NCBI RefSeq assembly: GCF_003612125.1
Contig: NZ_RAWI01000009.1
Coordinates: 1-60,567, forward strand
Source of the DNA: Corallococcus praedator
GTDB lineage: Bacteria > Myxococcota > Myxococcia > Myxococcales > Myxococcaceae
Direction of reading: 5' to 3'
Length of the DNA: 60,567 nt
Made by a program: the position numbers and the translations under genes. The notes under the pieces were generated by a model, which searched no databases, was not told the DNA's origin, and saw nothing but the letters and a program-made list of their open reading frames with translations. Shown here piece by piece: positions 26,147 to 35,100 of the stretch. How positions within the stretch are numbered: the stretch's first letter is position 1; every line of letters begins with the position of its first letter.

Positions 26147-27532
26147 ATGCGTGTGCCCTGGTCCATCGTTGGTATCTCCGCGGGCGCGCTGCTCGTTGGC
26201 GCCGCATGGGCCACCGTGGTCCGCCGCCCGGTGCCTCTGCTCTTGGGGCCGCTGCCCGCCATCGTCCTTCCCGCCGTGGAGCAGTCCGGCGGGGCCACCA
26301 CCGTGGCGGATCCGGGCCGCAACGCCTTCGGGCGCTCGCCCATGAACATGCCGCACTCGCGCTGGCCGGACTTCCACGCCGGCAAGGGCGTCTTCGACCG
26401 CGACTGGAGCGAGCCTCGCGGTGGCAAGCCTGTCGCCGCCGGCCCGCTGTTCAGCGCTTCCTCCTGCATGACCTGCCACGTGAAGGACGGCCGCGGTCAG
26501 CCCCCGGCCACCCCTTCCGACGTGCCCGTCTCCCTGGCGTTCCAGTTGAGCGCGCCCGACGGCACCGGGCCGCACCCGCTGTACGGCGCCCAGCTGGACG
26601 CCCACGCCCTGGACGGCCACGCCCCCGAGGGCCACGTGCGCGTCGAGTTCGAGGAGACGCGCGGCACGTTCGCCTCCGGGGAGACGTACTCCCTCGTGCG
26701 GCCCCGCTACCAGTTCCAGGACCTCGTGCACGGCCCCCTGGGCGAGGGCGCCCGGTTCTCCGCCCGCGTGTCGCCCGTCAACTTCGGCCTGGGCCTGCTG
26801 GAGGCCCTCCCTGAAGCGGCGCTGCTCGCCCGGGCCGACCCCGAGGACCTGGACCACGATGGCGTCTCCGGCCGCCCCAACCGGGTGCTGGACCTGGAGA
26901 CCGGCACCCCCCGCCTGGGCCGCTTCGGGTGGAAGGCCAACCAGCCCACGCTGCGCCAGCAGGTGACGCATGCGCTCGTCGCGGACATGGGTGTCACCAC
27001 GTCCCTGTATCCCCTGGAGCAGGGCCGCGACACCCCCGGCGAACCCGAGGTGTCCTCGGACGACCTGGACCTGTTGATGCTCTACATGCGCCTTCTGGCC
27101 GTGCCGAAGCGGCGCGACTGGGACGCCCCCCCGGTGCAACGCGGCCACGCGGTGTTCCGCGCCGTCGGGTGCGCGGCCTGCCACGTCGACACCCCCCAGG
27201 AGACGGAGGCGGTGGAGGGCTTCGACGAGGTGTCCCGTCAGGTCATCTACCCCTACACGGACCTGCTGCTGCACGACATGGGCGAGGACCTGGCGGACGG
27301 GCGCCCGGACGGGCTCGCCACCGGCAGCGAATGGCGCACCCCTCCACTGTGGGGCATCGGGCTGGTGGAGGTCGTCAACAAGCACACCCGCTTCCTCCAT
27401 GACGGCCGGGCCCGCAACCTGGAGGAGGCCGTGCTCTGGCACGGCGGCGAGGCGGCCCCCTCCCAGGCCCGCTACGTGCGGCTGCCTCCCGAGGACCGGG
27501 CCGCGCTGCTCGCCTTCCTGAAGTCGCTCTAG
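26147..27532 (+). CDS. Di-haem oxidoreductase (DUF1111-like c-type cytochrome)
   Basis: The protein has 461 residues. MRVPWSIVGISAGALLVGAAWATVV is a signal sequence or N-terminal anchor. Two haem-c motifs are visible, CMTCH (near residue 106) and CAACH (near residue 343), with an intervening region LDHDGVSGRPN and LGRFGWKANQPTLRQQ characteristic of DUF1111 proteins; the end has TPPLWGIGL and FLHDGRARNLEEAVLWHGGEA. This family acts in the periplasm as peroxidase-like or thiol/electron-transfer oxidoreductases; substrate unknown. ATG 26147 is preferred over GTG 26126 because it begins directly at the signal sequence; neither has a clear ribosome-binding site. Confidence 0.87.
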   Translation: MRVPWSIVGISAGALLVGAAWATVVRRPVPLLLGPLPAIVLPAVEQSGGATTVADPGRNAFGRSPMNMPHSRWPDFHAGKGVFDRDWSEPRGGKPVAAGPLFSASSCMTCHVKDGRGQPPATPSDVPVSLAFQLSAPDGTGPHPLYGAQLDAHALDGHAPEGHVRVEFEETRGTFASGETYSLVRPRYQFQDLVHGPLGEGARFSARVSPVNFGLGLLEALPEAALLARADPEDLDHDGVSGRPNRVLDLETGTPRLGRFGWKANQPTLRQQVTHALVADMGVTTSLYPLEQGRDTPGEPEVSSDDLDLLMLYMRLLAVPKRRDWDAPPVQRGHAVFRAVGCAACHVDTPQETEAVEGFDEVSRQVIYPYTDLLLHDMGEDLADGRPDGLATGSEWRTPPLWGIGLVEVVNKHTRFLHDGRARNLEEAVLWHGGEAAPSQARYVRLPPEDRAALLAFLKSL

Positions 27533-27671
27533 CGCCGCGCGGAGGGCCGCCCCTGGCCCCCCTGTCGGACTGGCGGCCAGGAGTCCCGTCGCCTGGAAGG
27601 GACTTCGGCCCCCCTCGCGGGTACGGAACGGTGGACGCCCCGGGTCCTTGGGCTACCCTGCGTTCCCCTTC

Positions 27672-29120
27672 ATGCAGCCCAACGCCCCCATCCCCGATGA
27701 TGCCCCCGATGTCCCGCTCGCGGTCGACCTGGACGGGACGTTGGCGCGCACGGACACGCTGCACGAGAACCTGCTCGTGCTCTTCAAGCACGCACCGTGG
27801 TTGCTGCTGCTGGCGCCGCTGTGGGTCCTCCGGGGCAAGGCCTTCTTCAAGGCGGAGGTCGCCCGCCGCGCGCGGCTCGACGTCACGGCGCTGCCCTACA
27901 ACGAGGCCGTGCTGGCCTTCCTTCGCGAGGAACACGCCCGGGGCCGGCGGCTCGTCCTGGCCACGGCGGCGGACCGGAGCATCGCCGACGCGGTGGCGGC
28001 CCATCTGGGATTGTTCAGCGACGTGTTCGCCAGCGAAGCGGGCGTGAACCTGTCCGGCTCCCGCAAGCTCGCGCGGCTTCGCGAGTCCCTGGGCACGTTC
28101 GACTACGTGGGCAATGACGCCGTGGACCTGCCGCTATGGCGCGAGTCCCGGCGCATCCTGGTGGTGCACGCCACGCCCGGGGTGCTGCGTCAGGCCCAGG
28201 GCCTGGGCCCGCCCGTGCACCGCGTCTTCGAGGCTCCGCCCACCCACTGGCGCGTCTGGATCCGGGCGCTGCGGGTGCACCAGTGGGCGAAGAACGCGCT
28301 CGTGTTCGTGCCGCTGCTGGCGGCGCACAAGGCGACCCAGGGGGGCATGGCGCCTCGCGCGGTGCTCGCCTTCGTGGCCTTCAGCCTCTGCGCTTCCAGC
28401 GTGTATGTGATCAACGACCTGCTGGATCTGTCATCGGACCGGCGCCACCCCACCAAGTCCCGGCGCCCCTTCGCTTCCGGGGACCTGCCGGTGCGGGCGG
28501 GCGTGGTGCTGGCGCCGGTGCTGCTGGGGCTCGCCGCGGTGGTGGCCCTGGGGACGCTGCCCCTGTCGTTCGCCGCGCTGCTGGGCGTGTACTCGGTGCT
28601 GACGCTGGCGTACTCGCTGCGGCTCAAGCAGGTGGTGATGCTGGACGTGCTGGTGCTGGCGGGCCTGTACACCGTGCGCATCTTCGGCGGCGCGCTGGCG
28701 GTGGGCGTGCCCACGTCGAGCTGGCTGTTGATGTTCAGCACCTTCCTCTTCCTGTCCCTGGCCCTGCTCAAGCGCCTGAGCGAGGTGCGGCGGCTGCGTC
28801 AGTCCAACGAGGTGTCCGCCCACGGCCGCGGCTACCTGGCGCAGGACTATGAGTTGCTCGCGAGCCTGGGCACGGCGGCGGGGCAGGTGTCCGTGCTGGT
28901 GCTGGCCCTCTACATCACCAGCAAGGAAGTCACGGCGCTGTATGGCCATCCCGAGCGGCTGTGGCTGCTCTGCCCGGTGATGCTGTACTGGGTGGGCCGC
29001 ATCTGGGTGCTGGCCCACCGGGGACTCGTGAACGAGGATCCGCTCATCTTCGCGCTGCGTGACCGGGTCAGCTACGTCGTGGGCGTCGTCGCGGCGCTGG
29101 TGCTGTGGGTGGCCACGTGA
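27672..29120 (+). CDS. HAD phosphatase-UbiA prenyltransferase fusion (polyprenyl-phosphate phosphoribosyltransferase-like)
   Basis: The protein has 482 residues. Residues ~10-195 are a HAD phosphatase: DLDGTLA, VLATAADRS, and YVGNDAVD. Residues ~200-482 are a UbiA membrane enzyme with about eight hydrophobic helices, NDLLDLSSDRRHPTKSRRP (metal-diphosphate motif) and YSLRLKQ. The NDxxD-HPTK-RP pattern is that of the mycobacterial Rv3806c type, which joins polyprenyl phosphate to phosphoribosyl diphosphate. The HAD part could then remove the 5-phosphate, so one chain would do both steps. The two genes behind it are DprE1- and DprE2-like, which supports the pathway. ATG 27672 has no strong ribosome-binding site. 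The lipid and sugar are inferred, not shown. Confidence 0.85.
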   Translation: MQPNAPIPDDAPDVPLAVDLDGTLARTDTLHENLLVLFKHAPWLLLLAPLWVLRGKAFFKAEVARRARLDVTALPYNEAVLAFLREEHARGRRLVLATAADRSIADAVAAHLGLFSDVFASEAGVNLSGSRKLARLRESLGTFDYVGNDAVDLPLWRESRRILVVHATPGVLRQAQGLGPPVHRVFEAPPTHWRVWIRALRVHQWAKNALVFVPLLAAHKATQGGMAPRAVLAFVAFSLCASSVYVINDLLDLSSDRRHPTKSRRPFASGDLPVRAGVVLAPVLLGLAAVVALGTLPLSFAALLGVYSVLTLAYSLRLKQVVMLDVLVLAGLYTVRIFGGALAVGVPTSSWLLMFSTFLFLSLALLKRLSEVRRLRQSNEVSAHGRGYLAQDYELLASLGTAAGQVSVLVLALYITSKEVTALYGHPERLWLLCPVMLYWVGRIWVLAHRGLVNEDPLIFALRDRVSYVVGVVAALVLWVAT

Positions 29121-29133
29121 CGGGAGCCTCGCG

Positions 29134-30471
29134 ATGAGCCCTCCGGAGTCCTGGGGGCGCTACCCCCACGTCGAACAGCACACGCGCTCGCTCGTGTGGC
29201 GCTCGGACGCGCTGCCGCGGGGAGAGGGCACGCTCCTGCCGCGCGGCCTGGGCCGCAGCTACGGGGATTCGTGTCTGAACGCCGGGGGCACGCTGCTGCT
29301 CACCTCCGGGTTGGATCGCCTCATCGACTTCGACCCCACCACGGGCGTGGTGCGCTGCGAGGCGGGCGTGTCGCTGGATACGCTCCTGCGGCTGAGCGTG
29401 CCCCGGGGCTGGTTCCTGCCGGTGACGCCAGGCACGAAGTTCGTGACGGTGGGCGGCGCCATCGCCAATGACGTGCACGGCAAGAACCACCACCGCTCCG
29501 GGACGTTCGGTCGGCACGTGCGCCGCTTGGAACTGCTGCGCTCGGATGGCAGCCGCCGGATGTGTTCTCCCGAGGAGAACCCGGACTGGTTCGGCGCGAC
29601 GGTGGGCGGCCTGGGGCTCACGGGGCTCGTCACCTGGGCGGAGGTGCAGCTGGTCCCCATCCGCAACCCCTTCGTGGTCCAGGAGACGATTCCCTTCGAG
29701 AACCTGGATGGCTTCTTCCGCGTGTCGCGTGAATCCGAGGCCGACCACGACTTCACCGTGTCGTGGGTGGACTGTCTGGCGCGCGGCCGGAAGCTGGGAC
29801 GCGGCCTGTTCTACCGGGGCAACTTCGCGCCGTCGCAGTTCGAACGTCTGCCTTTGGCGAAGAGCCACCTGTCGCACGGCGCCGGGCTCGCGGTACCCAT
29901 GGACCTGCCGGCCTTCTGTCTCAACCGGCTGTCGGTGTCCGCGTTCAATCTCTTGTACTACCACCGCCAGCGCGGGCGTCCGTCCCAGCAGCTCATCCAC
30001 TACGATCCGTTCTTCTACCCGCTCGACGCCGTGCATGGGTGGAACCGCATCTATGGCCGCCGGGGCTTCCTCCAGTTCCAGTGCGTGGTGCCGCACGCCA
30101 CCGCGCGCGACGCGGTGAAGGAAATCCTGGAGCGCAGCGCCCGGGGTGGGCTGCCCAGCTTCCTGTCCGTGCTCAAGACGTTCGGTGATCTGCCGTCTCC
30201 CGGGTGGCTGTCCTTCCCGCGTCCCGGCATCACGCTGGCCATGGACTTCGCCAACCGGGGTGAGAAGACCTGGCGGCTGGTGGAGGAGCTGGATCGCGTG
30301 ACGCGCGAGGCGGGCGGCGCGGTGTATCCGGCCAAGGACGCGCGCATGAGCCCGGAGAGCTTCGCGGCGTACTTCCCCCAGCGTGAACGGTTCGCGCCGT
30401 ACGTGGACCCGGCCTTCTCGTCCTCCTTCTGGCGCCGGGTGAATCCGGCGTCACTGCCCGCCCTTCGCTGA
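29134..30471 (+). CDS. DprE1-like FAD-dependent oxidoreductase
   Basis: The protein has 445 residues, of the DprE1/vanillyl-alcohol-oxidase FAD fold. FAD-binding signatures include PRGLGRSYGDSCLN, PVTPGTKFVTVGGAIANDVHGKNHH and GLGLTGLVT. The C-terminal substrate domain keeps VYPAKDAR, aligning with the catalytic Lys418 region of Mycobacterium tuberculosis DprE1. Where that enzyme has Cys387 (the covalent benzothiazinone target), this one has Ala369 in ITLAMDF. DprE1 oxidises polyprenyl-phosphoryl-ribose at C2. The start is ATG 29134, 13 bp after the UbiA stop, with GGGAG upstream; the gene is clearly in the same operon as the UbiA and SDR genes. Confidence 0.88.
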   Translation: MSPPESWGRYPHVEQHTRSLVWRSDALPRGEGTLLPRGLGRSYGDSCLNAGGTLLLTSGLDRLIDFDPTTGVVRCEAGVSLDTLLRLSVPRGWFLPVTPGTKFVTVGGAIANDVHGKNHHRSGTFGRHVRRLELLRSDGSRRMCSPEENPDWFGATVGGLGLTGLVTWAEVQLVPIRNPFVVQETIPFENLDGFFRVSRESEADHDFTVSWVDCLARGRKLGRGLFYRGNFAPSQFERLPLAKSHLSHGAGLAVPMDLPAFCLNRLSVSAFNLLYYHRQRGRPSQQLIHYDPFFYPLDAVHGWNRIYGRRGFLQFQCVVPHATARDAVKEILERSARGGLPSFLSVLKTFGDLPSPGWLSFPRPGITLAMDFANRGEKTWRLVEELDRVTREAGGAVYPAKDARMSPESFAAYFPQRERFAPYVDPAFSSSFWRRVNPASLPALR

Positions 30472-30488
30472 CAGGCCTCAAGATCCCC

Positions 30489-31226
30489 ATGAAGAAAGTC
30501 ATCGTCCTCGGCGCCACGAGCGCCATTGCCCAGGCCACGGTGCGGCTGCTCGCCGCGCGCGGGGCATCGCTGTACCTGGTGGGCCGCAACGCCGCGAACC
30601 TGGAGGCGGTGGCCCGGGATGCGTCCACGCGCGGCGCGCCCAAGGTGGAGTTCCGCGCGCTGGACCTGAACGACTGCGAAGCGCACGCGAGCCTCGTGGA
30701 GCGCGCGTGGCAGGCCCTGGGCGGCCTGGACGGCGTGGTGCTGGCGCACGGCGTGCTGGGCGACCAGGAGGAGAGCCAGCGCTCCTGGGCGGCGGCGGAG
30801 CTGGTGCTGCGCACGAACTTCCTCTCCGCCGCGTCACTCCTGACGGAGCTGGCCAACCGCTTCGAGGCGCAGAAGGCCGGCACGCTGGTGGTGATCTCGT
30901 CGGTGGCCGGCGATCGTGGCCGGCAGAGCAACTACGTGTACGGCGCGTCCAAGGGCGCGCTGACCGTGTTCCTCCAGGGCCTGCGCAACCGGCTGGCGAA
31001 GTCCGGCGTGGCGGTGGTGACGGTGAAGCCCGGCTTCGTGGACACACCGATGACGGCGCACGTGCCGAAGAACAAGCTCTTCGCGTCGCCGGAGCAGGTG
31101 GCGCGCGGCCTGCTGAAGGCCGCGGACGGGCGCAAGAACGAGGTCTACGTGCCCGGCTTCTGGGCGCTCATCATGCTCATCATCCGCAGCATCCCGGAGC
31201 CGGTGTTCAAGCGGCTGAAGCTCTAG
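30489..31226 (+). CDS. DprE2-like short-chain dehydrogenase
   Basis: The protein has 245 residues. The Rossmann start is VIVLGATSAIAQATVRLLAARG; the catalytic serine and YxxxK are in VVISSVAGDRG...YVYGASKGAL; VKPGFVDTPMT follows. A C-terminal hydrophobic tail (FWALIMLIIRSIP) would hold it at the membrane near its lipid-linked substrate, as in DprE2. With the preceding DprE1-like enzyme it would reduce a 2-keto intermediate and so epimerise a polyprenyl-phosphoryl ribose to arabinose. It begins 17 bp after the DprE1-like stop. Its stop codon lies within the loop of a strong hairpin. Confidence 0.88.
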   Translation: MKKVIVLGATSAIAQATVRLLAARGASLYLVGRNAANLEAVARDASTRGAPKVEFRALDLNDCEAHASLVERAWQALGGLDGVVLAHGVLGDQEESQRSWAAAELVLRTNFLSAASLLTELANRFEAQKAGTLVVISSVAGDRGRQSNYVYGASKGALTVFLQGLRNRLAKSGVAVVTVKPGFVDTPMTAHVPKNKLFASPEQVARGLLKAADGRKNEVYVPGFWALIMLIIRSIPEPVFKRLKL

Positions 31227-31237
31227 GCTTCAGCCGC
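31211..31237. terminator. Strong hairpin between convergent dprE2-like and NRPS genes
   Basis: GCGGCTGAAGC (31211-31221) pairs perfectly with GCTTCAGCCGC (31227-31237) over 11 bp with loop TCTAG, which contains the TAG stop of the SDR gene. The NRPS stop lies 18 bp beyond. It probably ends transcription from both sides, although no T-tract follows. Confidence 0.65.
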
Positions 31238-31254
31238 CTGTCCACCCCGCGGGC

Positions 31255-32115
31255 TCAGCTCCCCGTGGAGCCTCGCGCTTCCAGGCCTGACACCCGGGCC
31301 AGGGCCTCGCGCAGCCGTTCGACCAGCGGATCCAGGTTCGGGTCCTGCATCAGTTGGTGGTGGCTGCCGGGCACGTCCACCACCTCCAGGCCCCCGCGCA
31401 CCAATCCCTCCCATCCCCGGTGACGCGGGATGGGTTCACCGCCGGGGATGGGCTCGCTGGCGCTCAGGAGCAGCGCGGTGCCGTCGTAGGGCTTCGGCAC
31501 GTAGTGGTCCAGGGACAGCAGGTTGGCCTGGAAGACGAGGAACAGGGCCCGCAGCTGGGCGGGGCCCGTCTGCGCATCCAGGATGCCGGCCCGGAGTCCT
31601 TCCGCCAGCAGCTGCTTGAGCATCGCGTCGTCGTCGCCCTGCGCCAGGGCTTCGTCCGACAGCGTGGGCTCCTGGCCGAAGGCGGACGCGGTGGCCCGGG
31701 CGAAGGCGATGCGTGCGCGCGCGTGGGGCGTGTACTTCGCCTGCTCCTCCGACAGCTTCATCAGGCCCGGCACGTGCGCATCCACCAGCGCGAGCAGGTC
31801 CACCTGTTCTCCCGCTTCACGCAGCCTGCGGGCCATCTCGTAGGCGATGACGCCGCCCTGCGACCAGCCGCCCAGCATGTAGGGGCCTCGCGGCTGCACC
31901 GCGCGCATGCCGTCGATGTAGAGGCCCGCCATCTCCTCGATGGTCTTCGCGACGGGACGCCCATCCAGGCCGCGTGACTGGAGGCCGTAGAGGGGCTGGG
32001 ACGGGCCCAGCCGCCGCGCCAGTTCCACGTACGCCAGCACGTTGCCGCCACCCGGGTGGACGAAGAAGAGCGGACGCTGTCCCGGCTCGCCGCGCTCCAG
32101 CGATACGACGGGCGT
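31255..32115 (-). other. Terminal type I thioesterase domain of the NRPS
   Basis: An alpha/beta-hydrolase begins PLFFVHPGGGNVLAYVELARRL. The nucleophile is in GWSQGG (Ser8516, nt 31861-31863), the acid probably in LVDAHVPG, and the histidine in GSHHQ near residue 8683. It releases the peptide by hydrolysis or macrocyclisation; the sequence does not say which. Confidence 0.88.
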
Positions 32116-35100
32116 CCATTCCTGCGCCTCGTCGCGCAGCACCTTCGCCAGCTGCTCGATGGTGGGCTGCTGGAAGAGGACCGACAGCGGCAGGGTGTGG
32201 CCCAGCCGCTCGCGCACGGCGGAGACCACGCGCACCGCCAGGAGCGAGTGGCCTCCCAGCTCGAAGAAGCTGGTGCGCACGCCCACGGAGCGCACGCCCA
32301 GGACTTCCTCCCAGATGCGGGCGAGCTGCGTCTCCAGCGCGTCGCGCGGCGCGACGAAGTCCTTGGCCTCGACCTCGCGCGTGTCCGCTTCGGGGAGGGC
32401 CTTGCGGTCGACCTTGCCGTTGGCGTTGAGGGGCAGGGCGTCCAGGACGACGAGCGCGGAGGGCACCATGAACTCGGGCAGGTGCTGCTTGAGCCCGGCC
32501 TTCAGGGCGTCCGTGTCCAGCGTGTGCCCGTCACGCGCGGTGACGTAGCCCACGAGCCGCTTGTCCCCGTCGGTTCCCCGGGCGACGACCACGGCCTCGC
32601 TGACGCCGTCAGCGGCGCGCAGGGCGGCTTCGACCTCGCCGGGTTCAATGCGGAAGCCGCGCACCTTCACCTGGAAGTCGGTGCGGCCCAGGAAGTCGAG
32701 CGTGCCGTCCTCCCGCCACCGGACCTGGTCGCCGGTGCGGTACAGACGCTCGCCCGGCGTGGTGGCGAAGGGGTGCGGCACGAAGCGCTCCGCGGTCAGC
32801 TCCGGACGGCGCAGGTAGCCCCAGGCGAGGCCCTGGCCGCCGACGTACAGCTCGCCCGCGACACCCGTGGGCACGGGGCGCAGGTGCGCATCTAGCACGA
32901 AGGCGGTGGCGTTGGAGAGGGGCCGGCCGATGGACACCGGGCCCTCCACCTGCGTGTCGCGGTGCAGGGACGCCGTCGTGGAGAACGTCGTGTTCTCCGT
33001 CGGGCCATAGCCGTTGATGAGGACGGCGCCTTCGGGGATCCGCGCCAGATGCTCACGCACCCGGGCGGCGGGCAGGACATCGCCACCGGCCAGGAGCTGG
33101 CGCACGCCGGCGAGCGCCTCGCCCTGGTGCAGCACCATCTGCTCGAAGAGGGCCGCGGTCAGCCACGATGTCGTCACGCGGTGGTGACGCAGCAGCGTGG
33201 CCAGTTCCTCCAGGGAGAGGGGCTGGGGCGGCGCGAGCACGAGCTTCGCGCCGTGCAGCAGCGCGCCCCAGATTTCGAGCGTGGACGCGTCGAACGCGAT
33301 GGGCGCGAGCTGGAGCCAGACCTCGTCGGGTCCGAAGCGCATGAACGTGTTGCCGAGCACCAGGCGGGTGATGCCCCGGTGGGGCACGCAGACGCCCTTG
33401 GGCCGTCCGGTGCTGCCGGAGGTGAACATCACGTAGGCCAGCGCCTCGCCGTCCACGATGACGTCCGGCGCATGCGTGGGCAGCGCGGCGAGGACGCCCT
33501 GCTGTTCATCCAACAGGATGCGGGCGCCCGACGCGGGCAGCAGCGGGGCGACGGGCTGGTGGGTGAGCGTCACGCTGACGTCGGCGTCCTCCAGCAGGGC
33601 GGCGATGCGGTCCACGGGGGCGTTGCGGTCCACGGGGACGAAGGCGGCGCCGGCCTTGAGGATGGCGAGCAGGGCCACCACCAGCTCGAAGGAACGCTCC
33701 ACCGCGAGGCCCACGCGAGCACCGGGCGTGATGCCGAGCGCGCGCAGGTGCCACGCCAGTTGGTTGGCGCGGGCCTCGAGCTGTCCGTACGTCAGCGTGG
33801 CGTCCCCGAGGACGAGGGCCACGGCGTCCGGCGTGCGGCGGGCCTGCTGTGCGAAGTGGACGTGGACCGGGAGGCCCGTGGGGCTTGGGACGGTGGTGTT
33901 GTTCCAGTCCACGAGCAGGCGCTGACGCTCCTGTGCCGACAGCAGGGGCAGCTCGGCCACGGACTGCTCGGGGCTCGCGGCCACGGCCTCCAGCAGCGTG
34001 CGCAGGTGTTCGGACATCCGCTTCACGGTGTTCGGGTCGAACAGCGCGGTGCTGTACTCCAGCATTCCGCGCAGCCCGTCCGGCGTCTCCATGAAGAAGG
34101 CGCTCAGGTCGAACTTCGACGTCCGCTGCTCGAACGCCAGTCCCTGGAGACGGAGGCCCGGCAGGCGCAGGTCCTCCGTGGGCACGTTCTGCAGCGCCAG
34201 CAGCGTCTGGAAGAACGGCGTGTGACTGAGGTTGCGCGCCGGTTGCAGCACCTCCACCAGCTTCTCGAACGGGACGTCCTGGTGCTCGTACGCCTCCAGC
34301 ACGGTGGCGCGCACCTGCCGGAGCAGCGTGCGGAACGGCTGTCCGGACCGCACCTTCGCGCGCAGCACGAGCGTGTTGACGAAGAAGCCGATGAGTCCTT
34401 CGGTCTCCGCCCGGGTGCGACCCGCGATGGGCGAGCCCACGGCGAAGTCCTGCTGCCCCGTGTAGCGCGACAGCAGGGCCTGCCAGCCCGCGAGCAGCAC
34501 CATGAACAGCGAGCCGCTTTCGCGATGGCCCAGGCTCCGCAGCTTCTCCGTCAGCTCGCGGGGCAGGGTGAAGCCGAAGGTCGCGCCCGCGCTGCCGCGA
34601 ATCGCCGGACGGGGCCGGTCGGTGGGCAGCTCCAGCACGGCCGGCGCACCGGAGAGCTTCTCCTCCCAGTAGGACACTTCCCTCCGGAGCGTCTCTCCGC
34701 TGAGCGTCTGGCGCTGCCACACGGCGTAGTCCGCGTACTGCACCGGCAGCTCCGGCAGGGGCGACGGCTGGCCGTCGGAGAACGCCGCGTAGAGCGCTCC
34801 CACCTCACGCACCAGCACCCCCAGGGACCATCCGTCGGAGATGACGTGGTGCATGTTGATGACGAGCACATGCTCCTGTTCGGACAGCTTGAGGAGCAGC
34901 GTGCGCACGAGCGGACCGGTGCGCAGGTCGAACGGTCGGCGGATCTCCTGCTCCACCCGCGACCGGGCCTCGGCTTCACGCTGGGCTTCGTCCACGCCCG
35001 TGAGGTCGACGAAGCCCAGGGGCAGGGCGACTTCCGGGTGGATGATCTGGACGGGCTCGCCGTCCACCTGCGCGAACGTGGTGCGCAGGGCTCCGTGTCG

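Noticed and set aside
27545-27578. Inverted repeat GGCCGCC/GGCGGCC after the di-haem oxidoreductase gene
   Set aside because: A seven-base GC-rich stem with a 20-base loop is expected by chance at this composition and has no T-tract.
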